A stretch of 64,000 bases of DNA from Costus lasius (taxonomy: Eukaryota; Streptophyta; Magnoliopsida; Zingiberales; Costaceae). Below, one piece after another: positions 46,637 through 58,341 of the stretch (positions are counted from its first letter, which is position 1; every line of letters begins with the position of its first letter). The translations under genes were made by a program, and so were the position numbers. The notes under the pieces were generated by a model. It was not told the origin of the DNA. It searched no databases and saw only the letters and a program-made list of their open reading frames with translations. The stretch lies in assembly GCA_027563935.2 (NCBI GenBank), contig CM050449.1:62004056-62068055 (forward strand). Reading direction: 5' to 3'.

Positions 46637-48285
46637 TGTAAGTAACCCTAGGTCACATACGCATATAAAAATTTTTCTTGCTTTACTAGGTCCAAAATCG
46701 AATGACTTAAACATATGATCAACTTTTAACAACTTGTATAGAACAAGTGAGGATGTTACCATGGCCATGAGAGGCGGCTTGGAAGAAGAAAGGGGCGAAT
46801 GCCTCTTCTCCAAAGGAATCACACACAGGATGAGACAGGCCTCCTTCCTTGCGCTCCTTGTGCTAGTAAGTCACCAAGGTTTCTTTTGTCGTGTGAAGAG
46901 ATGTCTCTTTCTTTGCTGGGCGAACTCCCTCTCTTGGCGTGAAGACAAACCAAAGACGAGAGCAAGAGAACAAGGGGCGAGCGGCGTTCTTACGTTCGAA
47001 AACGTGGGAGGTTTTTTTTTTCCAAAAAGAAAAACGTCTTCCAAAAATAGTAAGCACTTAACTCCCCATGAAGCCATCGATTGAACCAACCGAAACTTGT
47101 CTCTTAATTGAACCATGCGTTCACTAAGTGAACCGGTTCAATTCCATTTGGTTCACGAACCAAATCGAACCAGCTCTGGTTATGATCTCTTTGAACCAAA
47201 TGGCTCAAGATCTAACCACACATCTCTTAACCCTCTTGATCTCTTCGATCAAGCATCAATTCTCCCGATCGAAGCTTACCGATCACATGCCCTAATCAAT
47301 CAAACATGATCAGACTAGATCTCACTTCCGATCAGAGTTTAAATTGCTTTAAACTGAACTAGAATAATTTAGTCCACACGATCTGACATAAGTAAGCCAT
47401 ATCATCAAATTGTGCGACCCTAAGGGTTTCCTTCATTGTCGGTAACGATAACATATGTTATCACGATCAGAGAGGGGTATCTAGCAACACATCACTATCT
47501 CCCGATATGAAGGAAAGAGTCTTCCAAGACTACTCCCAAACCATAGCACAAGTGTGAATCCAATTCACTCAGTATACATGTTCCCTTTGCCACTGGATGT
47601 TCTCGTTGGACAAGCCTGTCAAGCCTGTAATTCCAACACGATGAGAATGGTTAGATCAGATGAACATAGTCATCTGGGTATGGCCATACACTTTCTCAAC
47701 CATCTCATCCGGAGGGGGCCCCAGTAGAACATCACACTCCAACTAGGAGAGGCAATCCTTTATCTATCACCAGTGTCCTAACATGACTCATGCCCACTAT
47801 CCAAGATAATCCTTAACCATTATCTTTCAAATGATATTGAAGTACCTCAAGACAATGCCAATCATCACTTAGTAACACAAGTGATCTCAAGTCAGAGGGA
47901 ATATACCACTTGCTTGCTTATAAGGACTTATTCACATTGTGACAAACAATTGAATATCCTAAGTAGGGTCAGTCCAGTACATCCAATGCACCTATGTGTC
48001 TAAATCTTATTCCATGCTCGTAGCATCCTATAAGACCAGAACACATATTAGTCTCAATCATATCAAGGCTGTCTCATGTTCACCAAGATATCTCGACTAA
48101 GGACAACTCTGAATGTCAGCAAAGCTGAACATCATTGAGACATTACTCAGAGGTATACATACAGCAGCAGACAATGCAACAATCTAAATAACAACAATTG
48201 CCTTTATAAACATATACTCAGTTTATACATGATACTGATAATAACCCAAGGCCTCAAACATTAGCCTTAAGGGCATACCCCAACA
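46637..48285 (-). repeat. 5' LTR of Cop2
   Basis: It is 1649 bp, ending ACCCCAACA next to G4 LTR sequence at 48286. The flank CCATC would be the target duplication, but its partner is deleted. Confidence 0.93.
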
Positions 48286-48945
48286 CCATCGTCACAATGC
48301 TCAAAATTCTCTCTTTAATCATAGGAAAATCACTGGAAAAGGTTTCTAAGAGGGAAGAGATGATAGACCGAATAGAATAACCAAGTATTGTTGAGTTGTG
48401 ACACTCGAATCTCCGAAGATCACCCCAAACTCGCCTGTTCGCTATCGACTTCTGCCCTAGCCTCTTCGTCACCCAATTGCTCGATGATTAGGGCACTGAA
48501 ATTAGGGATTTTATATTCTATCTATTCGTCTTCGAGTCAGCTTTCCAAAAAAATCTCACTTGCTGAATTTGGAGTTGAATCGGACCGGAAATCAGCGAAA
48601 GACCGAGTGGGGGTCGTGCTGTTCCGACGCCTTCATGGGTGAACCCCGCGGGGTTCACCAGGTGGTGAAGTGCTCGGAGCTCTTTTGTTGCGAAATAATC
48701 ACAGGTGAACCCCGTGGGGTTCACCTACCGGTGAAAGCCTCTACGTATTTCTATGCAGATATCTCTAGATGAGATCACGGGTGAACCCCATGGGGTTCAC
48801 CTACCAGTGAAGTGTGCGGCAGCTTTCAAAAACTTTGACATCATCGATGAACCCCGTCGGGTTCACCAGGCAGTGACGCGCGCGCTGAAATCCTTCCTTC
48901 GGCGAGATCACGGGTGAACCCCGTGGGGTTCACTCAAATGTCTCA
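48286..48945 (-). repeat. 3' LTR of Athila element G4, right part
   Basis: Read on the minus strand it is homologous to the G2 LTR from the TATA region through the palindrome array. The LTR start (TGATG...) and polypurine tract seen in G2 and G3 are not found. The array passes into 3'UTR-like sequence within about 35 bases, so the U3 start is deleted. The TATA region lies near 48510 (minus GAATATAAAATCCCTAA). Confidence 0.75.
48636..48940 (-). repeat. U3 palindrome array, GGTGAACCCC type (G4)
   Basis: Five units about 60-70 bases apart include GGTGAACCCC, then a two-base centre, then GGGGTTCACC, at 48640, 48703, 48781, 48847 and 48914. The arms are perfect in three. Each unit adds a short CGGTGAAG-like spacer arm. 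The motif is shared with G2. Confidence 0.9.
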
Positions 48946-50128
48946 TTCAGGATATAAGATACTGATTATTGCACTAGACTTCAACTCATATCCTTATGTA
49001 CCATTGCCAATTTTTCGCAATGCCAAGTAGAGGAGTCTTTTTATTGAATTTTTAATTCACATTTCTTAGATTTCAACTCATGTCCTTCGGTACCACTGCC
49101 AATTTTTCGCAGTGCCAAGTAGAGGAATCTAAGTGTGAGCAAATTTTTTTTTTATGCTAAATATCAAAGATCAACATATCCTTGCATTTTAACAGATGCA
49201 GTGTTTCCCCAATACTAGAATAGAATTCAAAATTTGAAAAGTGGATATTAGTTACATGGTATGAATCGACATGTAAATTGCAAGCCAAAATCAATTGAAT
49301 AATCATGAAGATGTTTGACCCACTTAATGAACTACCTAAAATCAATCCACTTAGAGAATTTCTAATTCATAGAATATATGGACATGACTATTGCGTAAAT
49401 TTCCAACAAGTGCTACATTCAACATGTCTTGATAAATTCCAACCAATCATGCATTCAATTTATTAGACAAAAATTTGCATGGCTATCATCAGACAAGACA
49501 ATCATGACAAGTCAATAAAATTTTTCATCACAAGTTATGCAATATATCCTTCAGAACAGTTACATGCAAGTTTATAAATTCACACATCATTTAGCATGAA
49601 AAGCATAATATCATAATGGAAAGCAAGTGGCTCAAATATATCTTATACACTGCAGAGAGTGGGGCCTGAAGATGTGGACCAGGCCCACGAATAGTGGCAT
49701 ATATGATACAATGCCAATATCAAAATATCCATCATAGAGTAGCATAACAAATCCATCAAAGAAAACAGAAACTCATGACAACTACAACCAAACAACCAAG
49801 AAGAAGCTGGAGTCAAGACAGCTCACCCGCTCTTAGATTTTTGCATAGTCCTCTATGCAACATCATATACATGAAAGGAGACGGATGGCGCTGTCGAGTG
49901 AGGATGATGCTAGCACCTCTGCATCCCAAAAATAGAGCTCTATCACTGTAAATCAAGATCAAGATTTCCTAAGATAAACTGGATGAGTAAGAGAGTGAAG
50001 CATTCAACGATGATAAACTAAAAACTAAATGACAACTAAAGTAACAGAAAGAAAATGAAAACAAGGAGAAAACTTGGGTTGCCTCCCAAGAGCGCTAGTT
50101 TTAGGTCAATAGCACGACCATAGAAATA
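48946..50128 (-). other. G4 3' untranslated region
   Basis: This is non-coding. It contains two conserved hairpins (48977-49037 and 49068-49130) and a GGCCTGGTCCAC segment shared with G2 near 49675. It ends with the GGGTTGCCTCCCAAGAG motif next to the integrase stop. There is no envelope-position ORF. Confidence 0.72.
48977..49130 (-). other. Conserved 3'UTR hairpin pair (G4)
   Basis: Minus-strand stems are CATTGC with GCAATG (copy at 48977-49037) and CACTGC with GCAGTG (copy at 49068-49130). Both are perfect with the loop GAAAAATTG. The flanks CTCTACTTGG and GGTAC are the same as in G2. Confidence 0.78.
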
Positions 50129-52787
50129 TCAAGTTATCGCATCAGTGGGGTTGAAAAGGGCGAGAACTTCCCCTTGTTTGACCCGTTCATCTTCAAAATA
50201 ATGTTTAAGGCGGTGCCCATTGACTATAAAACTTCCAGTGTGCTCGGCCCATATCGTGATTGCGCCATAACGCTGAACGTGTTGAACTGTGAATGGTCCA
50301 GACCATCTCATGCGGAACTTCCCTAGGAAGAGGCGAAGTCTCGAATTGAAGAGCAGCACTTTATCCCCTTCATGGAACTCTTTCTTGAGTATGCGCTTGT
50401 CATGCCAATGCTTGGTACGAGCTTTGTAAATCTTGGCGTTTTCATAAGTGTAGAGGTGCATCTCATCCAGTTCGTCTAGTTGCAGTCTTCTCCTTTCGCC
50501 GGCGCTTTTAAAGTCATAGTTGATTTGATTGATATCTCAGTGTGCCCTGCGCTCAAGTTCAACAGGTAAGTGGCAGGATTTTCCATAAATAAGTTGGAAA
50601 GGAGACATACCTAGTGGTGTCTTAAATGCAGTCCTGTAAGCCCATAGAGCATCGGGCAACTTCAATGCCCAATCTTTCCGTGATCGAGATACAATTTTTT
50701 CTAAAATCTGCTTAATTTATCTATTGGAGACTTCTACCTAGCCGCTCGTCTGAGGGTGGTACGGGGTGGCAATCCTATGCTTTACTCCATACTTCTTCAA
50801 TAATACTCCAAACTTTTGCTCAATGAAGTGGGACCCTCCATCACTTATCAATATGTGTGGGACTCCAAACCGGGGGAAGATTACTCGCTTCATGAACTTC
50901 ATGACCACCCTGGAGTCATTGCTGGCTTCGGCAGATGCCTCGACCCACTTCGACACATAGTCAACTGCAATAATGATGTATCTCTTGCCGCATGAGGATG
51001 GGAAGGGTCCCATAAAGACTATACCCCATACATCGAAAATCTCCACTTCTAGCATGTCGTTCAGGGGTAATTCGTTCCTTCTCGAGATGTTCCCAGTTCG
51101 CTAGCAACTGTCACAAGTTGAAACAAATTGTTTAGCATCATGAAACAAAGAGGGCCAGTACAGACCTGATTGCAGGACTTTGAATGTCATTTTTGAAGCT
51201 GCGGTGTGCGCTCCATAGGGTGATGCATGGCAATGAGCTAACACGTCATGTATTTCTCCTTCTGGCACACACCGTCTATACATCCCATCGGCGCATCTTC
51301 TGTACAAGAACGGCTCATCCCAATACTATGACTTCACATCATGCAGGAACCTCTTCTTCTTCTGAAAGGAAAGGTCGGGGGGGAATATGTTAGAGACTAT
51401 ATAATTAACAAAATCTACATACCACGGCACTTGTTGTTCGAGCAAAGCATATAAGTGTTCTTCGGGAAATGTGTCATTAATCTCCAGCTCATGGTCAGTC
51501 TTTACGTCAACATCTATCTCCAGCCTAGAGAGGTGGTCGGCTACAAGATTTTCACTCCCTTTCATATCTCTAATCTCAACATCAAATTCCTGCAGGAGGA
51601 GGATCCATCGGATTAACCTAGGCTTGGCGTCCTTCTTGTTGATCAGATATTTGATGGCTGCATGGTCAGTAAAAATAATCATTTTTGAGTTAACTAAATA
51701 TGAACGGAATTTGTCAAAAGCGAAAACGATTGTTAGCAGCTCTTTCTCAGTAGTAGCATAATTTATCTGGGCATCATCGAGCGTTCGACTGGCATAATAT
51801 ATGGCATGAAGCTTCTTGTCTCTCCTCTATCCTAACACCGCCCCCACTGGCTGGTCGCTGGCATCGCACATTAGTTCAAAAGGGCAGGACCAGTCTGGAG
51901 GTTGAATTATTGGGGCGGTAGTTAATATCCCTTTGAGCTTCACGAAGGCTTTCGCGCAATCCCTGTCAAAGCAAAAGATGGAGTCCTTAGCAAGCAGGTT
52001 GGTTAATGGGCGAGATATTTTACAGAAGTCTTTAATAAAGCGTCGGTAGAATCCAGCGTGTCCAAGAAAGCTCCTAATCCCTTTTACTGATGTAGGTGGC
52101 TTGAGGTTCTCAATAACTTCAATTTTTGCTCTGTCCACCTATTCCTCGTTCTGAGACTAGATGACCAAGGACGATGCCTTCTTTCACCATAAAGTGGCAC
52201 TTCTCCCAATTCAGTACCAGATTCGCCTCCTCACATCTCTGCAAAACCTTAGACAAATTAGATAAACAATGACGAAAGGATGAACCCTACACAGAAAAAT
52301 CATCCATAAATATATCCATAAAATCTTTCTTAAAATCAGAGAATATGGCCATCATGGCTCGTTGGAAGGTTGCAGGAGCATTGCAAAGGCCAAACGGCAT
52401 CCTCCTATATGCGTATGTGCCGTAGGGACATGTAAAGATGGTTTGCTCCTGATCGTCTGGGTGGATGGGGATTTGGAAGAAACCTAAAAATCCATCCAAA
52501 AAACAAAAGTAAGAATTATGGGCTAATCTATCAAGCATCTGATCGATGATAGGAAGAGGAAAATGGTCTTTTCTCATTGTAGAGTTAAACTTCCTATAGT
52601 CAATGCACATCCTATGCCCTGTGACCATCCGTGTTGTTATCAGCTCATCTGTATCTGTCTTGATTACCGTGATGCCCCCCTTTTTAGGTACTACATGCAT
52701 CGGACTTACCCAAGAACTGTCTGAGATTGGGTAGATCACGCCAGCATCTAACAATTTAAGTACCTCTTTCTTAACTACCTCTTTCAA
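50129..52787 (-). pseudogene. G4 pol: RT, RNase H, integrase
   Basis: RT (MCIDYRKFNSTMRKDHFPLP near 52600; MDDFSV near 52290), RT connection (LGHAGFYRRF), RNase H ([10 protein letters not shown] near 51670), integrase zinc region (HCHASPYGAH to CDSC), core ([28 protein letters not shown]) and C-terminal tail (ARTKHWHDKRI, NGHRLKHYFEDE) follow in order. Several frameshifts and stops separate the blocks. The position that is Asp in GIDFMGPF-type integrase motifs is Val here (GIVFMGPF), so the first catalytic residue is gone. Confidence 0.88.
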
Positions 52788-52799
52788 GTGTGGGTTGAG

Positions 52800-54041
52800 T
52801 CAGCGTTGAAATTCCACTGAGGGCTTGCTATTCTCTTCCAACAGGATCCTGTGCATACAAATAGATGGGTTAATACCTTTGATATCATCAAGAGAGTACC
52901 CGATTACCTTCCTGTGCAAACAGAGTTCTTGCAAAAGTAGTTCAGTTTGCCCCTTATCAAGCTCGGCGCTAACTATTACAAGGTAAGTAAAGTTTTCACC
53001 CAGGAACTTGTATCTCAGGTTGTTGGGTAAAATTTTGAGCTCCACCTTCTTTTGTCCTCCTCCTTCAAGATTTTCTTTTTGTTCTGCCTTTAATTCTGGG
53101 TCTGCATCAAGTAGGGCGACATAATTCTCAACCTCCCCTTTACTGTCTTCACTAGCGGCACCGGTAAGGGCGAGCTCCAGTGGGTCTCCATCTTTCGTGG
53201 CGGGCTCAGCTTCCTGGATTATCTTTTCAACTACATCCACACTGTGACATGTATCTGCAAGAGAAGGTTTTTTAAGAGAGTTAGACAAATCATATTGAAT
53301 AACGTTGCCACCGATGTTTAAATCCAATTTCCCATTTTTAACATCCATGACAACACCAGCCGTGGCAAGAAAAGGCCTTCCTAAGATAATAGAAAGCCTG
53401 TCATCCTCATCAATGTCTAGTACAACAAAGTCAGCAGGGATAAAATAATCCCCAACATTAATGGGGACATCTTCTAAGATGCCCACAGGACTCCTAACTA
53501 ATCTATCAGCCAACTGTAGTGAAATGTTGATCGGCTTCAAGTCGCCCAGATCTAGTTTTTTACATAGTGACAGTGGCATGATGCTGACACTCGCCCCTAA
53601 ATCACACAGTGCTCTCTGGAAGGTCATCTCTCCTATCTGGCACGGTATGAAAAAGTTGCCAGGATCTTTGAGTTTTCCTGGAAGCTTGTTTTGTAGAATC
53701 GCACTGCACTCCTCAGTAAATGCCACAGTGCCTTGATCTTCCAGCTTCCTTTTGTTTGAGAGAATGTCTTTCAGAAACTTCGCGTAGCTTGGCATCTCCG
53801 AAAGGGCATCAACAAAGGGAATGTTAATATATAATTTTTTCAATATTTCCAAAAACTTACTTAATTGCTTGTCAAGCTTGGCTTTGACAAGCCTCTGAGG
53901 GAAAGGTATCGGCGGCTTGTAGGCTGGTGGCCCAACATAGGGTCGCTCTTCTTCTTGATGCTCAGGCTCCGCCGGTGTTGAGTCTATGTGCGGCTCCTCA
54001 GGGTACAGTGTCTCATCATCCCTTGTTTCATTGGTCGGCAT
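52800..54041 (-). pseudogene. G4 gag C-terminus and protease region
   Basis: A 413-codon open stretch covers the Pro/Glu-rich gag tail, a protease domain with ALCDLGASVSIMPLS and LGRPFLATAGVVMDV, and the linker to RT. The catalytic position reads D-L-G rather than D-T/S-G. One stop (TGA at about 52800) separates it from the RT block. It is homologous to G2 26450-27180. Confidence 0.85.
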
Positions 54042-55373
54042 TGGTGGATCTTCGAATTGCTTTTCGCTCTGAGTGGAGATTGCATTGCAATGCTCCCTCG
54101 GGTTAACTTCTGGCTGTGATGGAAGCTTCCCTGGCTCTCTTGCTGACGAGCTAGCCTGTTGCGCAAGCTAGCTCTCCAATATCTTGTTGTGCGTCTCCAA
54201 GGAATCCATCCTGGTCATCATCAATTTCATCATGTTAATTAGCCCTTCTAATTGCTTACTCAGCTGAGAGTCTTGGGCCGGTCTTTGAGGAGGATTGTAA
54301 TTTCCTTGCTGAGGTGGAGGGTTGTAATTTCTCTGTTGGAACCCGGGTGGCTGCCTAAAATTCTCTTGTTATGGCAGCCTGAAGCTCCCATGTTGAGGTT
54401 GTGCTTATTGTGGCGCTTGCCCTGGTTGAAGTGGCTGCGTGGTCCGGTAGGAGAAGTTAGGGTGGTTGCGCTAGCCAGGGTTATAATAGTTGGAATAAGG
54501 GTTGTTCATGGAATTCATATTTCCAACTACATTAAGCTGTTCTGGCTTACTTGGGACCACTTGTCCATCTCCCACTCAGCACTCAGCAGCTGCGTGTCCT
54601 GCAACACCACAAAGCTCACAAGATATTGAATTAGAGTCTAAAGAATTAACAGACCATGAATCAATTTTCTTAGTAAGATTATCTACCTTCGCAGTCAGAG
54701 CAGTTAATGATTCAAGATCGAATTTACCTGCTCTCCTCGAAGGTGTACCTCACTCTGGATTCCATTGATGATAGTTCAGTGTCATGTCCTCCAGGAGGCT
54801 TATAGCATCTTCAGGTACTTTGCTCATCAGTCCCGATCATCCAGCAGCTGCATCGACAGTGAGTCTAGTATTGTATTGCAATCCCATGTAGAACGTGTGT
54901 ACTAGAACCCAAGTCTCGATCCCATGATGGGGACACAGTCTTTGAAGCTCTTTAAATCTTTCCCAGGCTTCGTACAAAGACTCCCCATCCTTCTGCATGA
55001 AGCTTGTTATCTGGTTTCTGAGGTGGATCGTCTTCGAAGGAGGGAAATACTTCAAGAGGAAAGCTTGAGATAGTTCATCCCATGTCCGTATTGAAGCTGG
55101 GGGGATCGTGTGGAGCCATGCCCTTGCTCTATCCCGCAAAGAGAAGGGAAACAGGCGTAACCTGATGGCACCAGAGGTAGCTCAATTAATCTTTAACATA
55201 TCACAATATTCTAAAAATATGGACAAGTGCATATCTGGGTCCTCAAGAGGAGAACCACCGAATTGATTCTGTTGTATCATGGAAAGTAACACAGGTTTAA
55301 TTTCAAAATTATTGGCTTCGACACTAGGCCTGACTATTCCTAATTGAAACCCATGTGTGAAAGGTGCTGCATA
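54042..55373 (-). pseudogene. G4 gag, truncated by G5
   Basis: An Athila-type gag core (RDRARAWLHTIPPAS, DGESLYEAWERFKELQ) lies at 55139-54837. A degraded region with stops follows to 54042, including a Gln/Pro-rich, repeat-like part near 54250-54480. The N-terminus and 5' LTR of G4 lie beyond the G5 insertion and outside the window. Confidence 0.82.
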
Positions 55374-56433
55374 TGTAACGCCCCCTCAGAATAAACCCCA
55401 AACACATGCAGAAACCGCGGAAGATAGGGAACGTCACACACAAAACAAAAAGACAAATGCTAGGGAATAATAGCTTACATAAAACGATTCGGAAAATTTC
55501 GGCAGCATGTCCCCAGAATTACTAAGGAAATTCCTGTACATGCTCCAAAAACACAAATTGAACATACCATTTCGAAAACAAGATTCAATCCTTATCACAA
55601 CATCCAACTAATAAATCACATTAATTAAATAACACTGAACAGAACAGAATTCACCGAAAACAGGCTTAAGCCCTCGGTTTAACACTCGTATCAAAACCAA
55701 ATGCCAACCCGGCAACAATATCACAGTAGTCGAAAACTAGCAGCCACATCCAGCTAACATGTCAATGAATAAAATCATAAAAACCTCGGCCACATCCGGC
55801 CCTCAAAATAGCACAGGCTCGCAGGCCCCAAAATATCAAGTCAGAAAATAATACATCCGCTAGGCTGTAGGCTCCTGCCCTGCATCTGGAAATATAGTGG
55901 AATGAGCTACACAGCTCAGTGAGTAGATAGTCTCGTTCGACCATCCACTAATATACAATCAAAAATAGATGCAGATATCTTTTCAAAACTTTTAACGGAA
56001 GATGACAAAGCATGATACATAATAAAACTGATAACCATAAATCACAATTATGATCATACAACAATACACCCACCATCCCGGGCAACAAGATCACAAAACA
56101 GCCTAACCGGCTAACAGACTCAGACTCACGCAACTATTGTCCAGTGATTTCAGAATTGACCCCGAGGGTCCAACCCGGCCTTCGTCAAGGCACTGAGAGT
56201 AACATGCACGAACAATGGTGAGGCATAGATTCAAGAGGTGGCCCCCGCCAGGTCACGACGTGGCACTTTGCTCTACGACACTCAACCACACCCCCTTACC
56301 GGGAACACAAACAGAACAGAACGGAAGGTGAATGAATTCAAGAGGTGGCCCCCGTCTGACCAAGACGTGGCACTTTGTTTCAAACACCCAACTCTCAAAA
56401 GGTTTACCACTTGGACAAAAATACCCTCAACAC
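55374..56433 (-). repeat. Tekay-like LTR G5, partial
   Basis: It begins TGTAACGCCCCCTCAGAATAAACC, matching the terminal pattern of the Tekay LTR at 11010 in the same orientation. It carries two units with GGTGGCCCCCG and GACGTGGCAC (56233-56270 and 56340-56376), modules also present in the Tekay 76 bp repeats. Cop3 interrupts it at 56434. The remainder is outside the window, so a solo LTR and a full element cannot be told apart. Confidence 0.8.
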
Positions 56434-58320
56434 TGTTGGGAAACCCCGGGGACATTTTACAATTTTTCAGAGACACATACATACATTGCACAGCGGAAGA
56501 ATGTCCCCGAAATAGGTCCGTCCCAAAAACCCAGTGAAGATCGCATGCAAGGGGGTCGACACGATGAGTTAGAAAATACCTCAGAGCAAGATGAGGTCGA
56601 TGTCGTGATAGGCGCCCAACTGTGCGCCCTCTGCAGTCTCACACACACGGATGCCTCGAGTCCTCTTCTTCCACGCCCGGTGCTAGCCTCGGGAAGAAGA
56701 TCCAAGCCTTAGGGAGATGCTCCAACCACCTTGCGCCTCCAAGAGAGAAAGATGCGCCAAGTGGTAAGGAAGGAGAAGCTTGCGGCCACTTGATGGAAGA
56801 GGAAGAGATTGCGCCAATGCTCCTTGCTCTCGCTCCCTTCTTATGTTCACGCCTCCAAGGATGAATCATATAAGAGGGGGCGGCTAGGGTCACATATATA
56901 GGGCAACAGGCGATTAGGGCAAGGGCTAGGATCATGACAAGTGTAGGGCTAGGATGAGGAGGTTTGATGCAAGGAAAGTCTCCAAGACTTTACCATAAAC
57001 TTCATTCAACCTTTCCATAATTGCCCAAGTACCATATCAGCCCAAGACATGCCTTAAAGGCATTCATACCATCAAGGGAGAAGGGCTAGGCGCAAATTGC
57101 TTCCTTAATGAAGCAATTTTGCCACCCTAACCCCATTATGCCCCTTAGGCGCCAATGGGGTTGGGTTTCTCCCCATTATACCCTTTTATCCTCTCTTCTC
57201 TTCATGAGAACTTGTTATTGGGCTTCATTGGATAATGAGCTAGCCCAAACTTCATCCTATGGGTTGATTAAGCATTTGGATCCAATCCAATGCAACCCTA
57301 ATCAAAGTGTGACCAACCATGGTCAAATACGGGTCAACCTGCCAAAAATGAAGTTTGGCTCCAATAACATTCTTCCATCTCATCAGGCCCATTGGTGCTG
57401 ATGAAATCTCCCAATTAGATCCGAGTTATCCAATAACTTGATCATAAGGCTTCTCGATCAATACGAGAACTCAAGTATCAAGGTGTGCGACCCTGTAGGT
57501 TCTTCTGACGCTGGCAGTGCTGACCAAAGGTCACCACAAGCAGTGAGTGGCACCTAGCAGTGCATCGCTGCTACCCAGGTCATTGGAATGGATATCGACA
57601 TCGACATCCCCATCATCGCAACTAGGTACAGATGCATTACAGTCTCTTTGCCGGACTGATATCCGATTGGACAAGTGTGTCACCACTTGTTTTCACCCAA
57701 TCACATGGCTATGACTAAAACAGGTTCTTACCTGGGTATGGCCATACACTCTCAGTCATAGAACCATAGAGGAGCTCCATGGATATCATACTTCCCTAAG
57801 GAAGGGGCAAATCCTATGTCTGTCCATTGACCTTCTCATATGGGTCGTGACATGCTCAATGACAACCATTATGACCTCCCAACTACGGCGAGGTGTTAGG
57901 TTGTATCAAAGCAAGTCCCTAACCATATAGAATGATCAATGACCTCAAGTCAAGGGATCAATGCATCTCCTGTCATTTGTGAGGATAACTTATGACACCA
58001 AGTCATAGCCTCACAGCGGGTCTTTCCAGTATATCCTCCAATGATATACCCATGTGTCTGCGTTAGCACCACGTACCTAACCAGCTCACATACCAGTCTC
58101 ACAAGTACCATAGCTGTCCCATATCCACTAAGGTACATCGACTGGGGACAATAGTTTGAGCACAGATCCAATCTATCTCCAGGGACATTATCATGTCAGT
58201 ACATGTGCGCAGATGTAAACAAACATTGATAATGACAATGCCAGAATGATATATATAAATATCAAAGTCAAGTAGTACATAAGTGGACCAAAACTAGGTC
58301 CTAGGGCATATACACCAATA
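56434..58320 (-). repeat. 3' LTR of Cop3
   Basis: It is 1887 bp, from TGTTGGGAAACCCC to TACACCAATA, where the expected terminal CA of the plus strand has become TA. The first 79 bases match the start of the other LTR at 63920. Its sequence is distinct from the Cop1 and Cop2 LTRs, although the coding regions are related. Small open frames in it are not supported as genes. Confidence 0.88.
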
Positions 58321-58336
58321 ATCTCCCACTTGCACT
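58321..58336 (-). other. Polypurine tract of Cop3
   Basis: Minus-strand GTGCAAGTGGGAGAT directly precedes the LTR, as in Cop1 and Cop2. Confidence 0.75.
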
Positions 58337-58341
58337 AAGAC

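Larger units (their letters stand above)
38608..48285 (-). mobile_element. Ty1/copia element Cop2, LTR-INT-LTR-partial leader
   Basis: In biological order it has the 5' LTR (46637-48285), leader, gag-pol (44819-40920), 3' LTR (39251-40899), then a second primer site and part of a second leader (39248-38608). It then ends abruptly in the G4 LTR. Only the right end is a true LTR terminus, and no target duplication can be found. About 11 differences between the 1649 bp LTRs were seen. A short microhomology (GCATCAA) is present at the left junction. Confidence 0.88.

Noticed and set aside
52260..52310. Hidden RT start or frameshift signal in G4
   Set aside because: The break after MDDFSV is an ordinary stop in a heavily mutated pseudogene; no slippery sequence is present.
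56238..57401. Several 80-126 codon ORFs in the Cop3 LTR and G5 junction
   Set aside because: They overlap in several frames on both strands, cross an insertion boundary and show no domain motifs.
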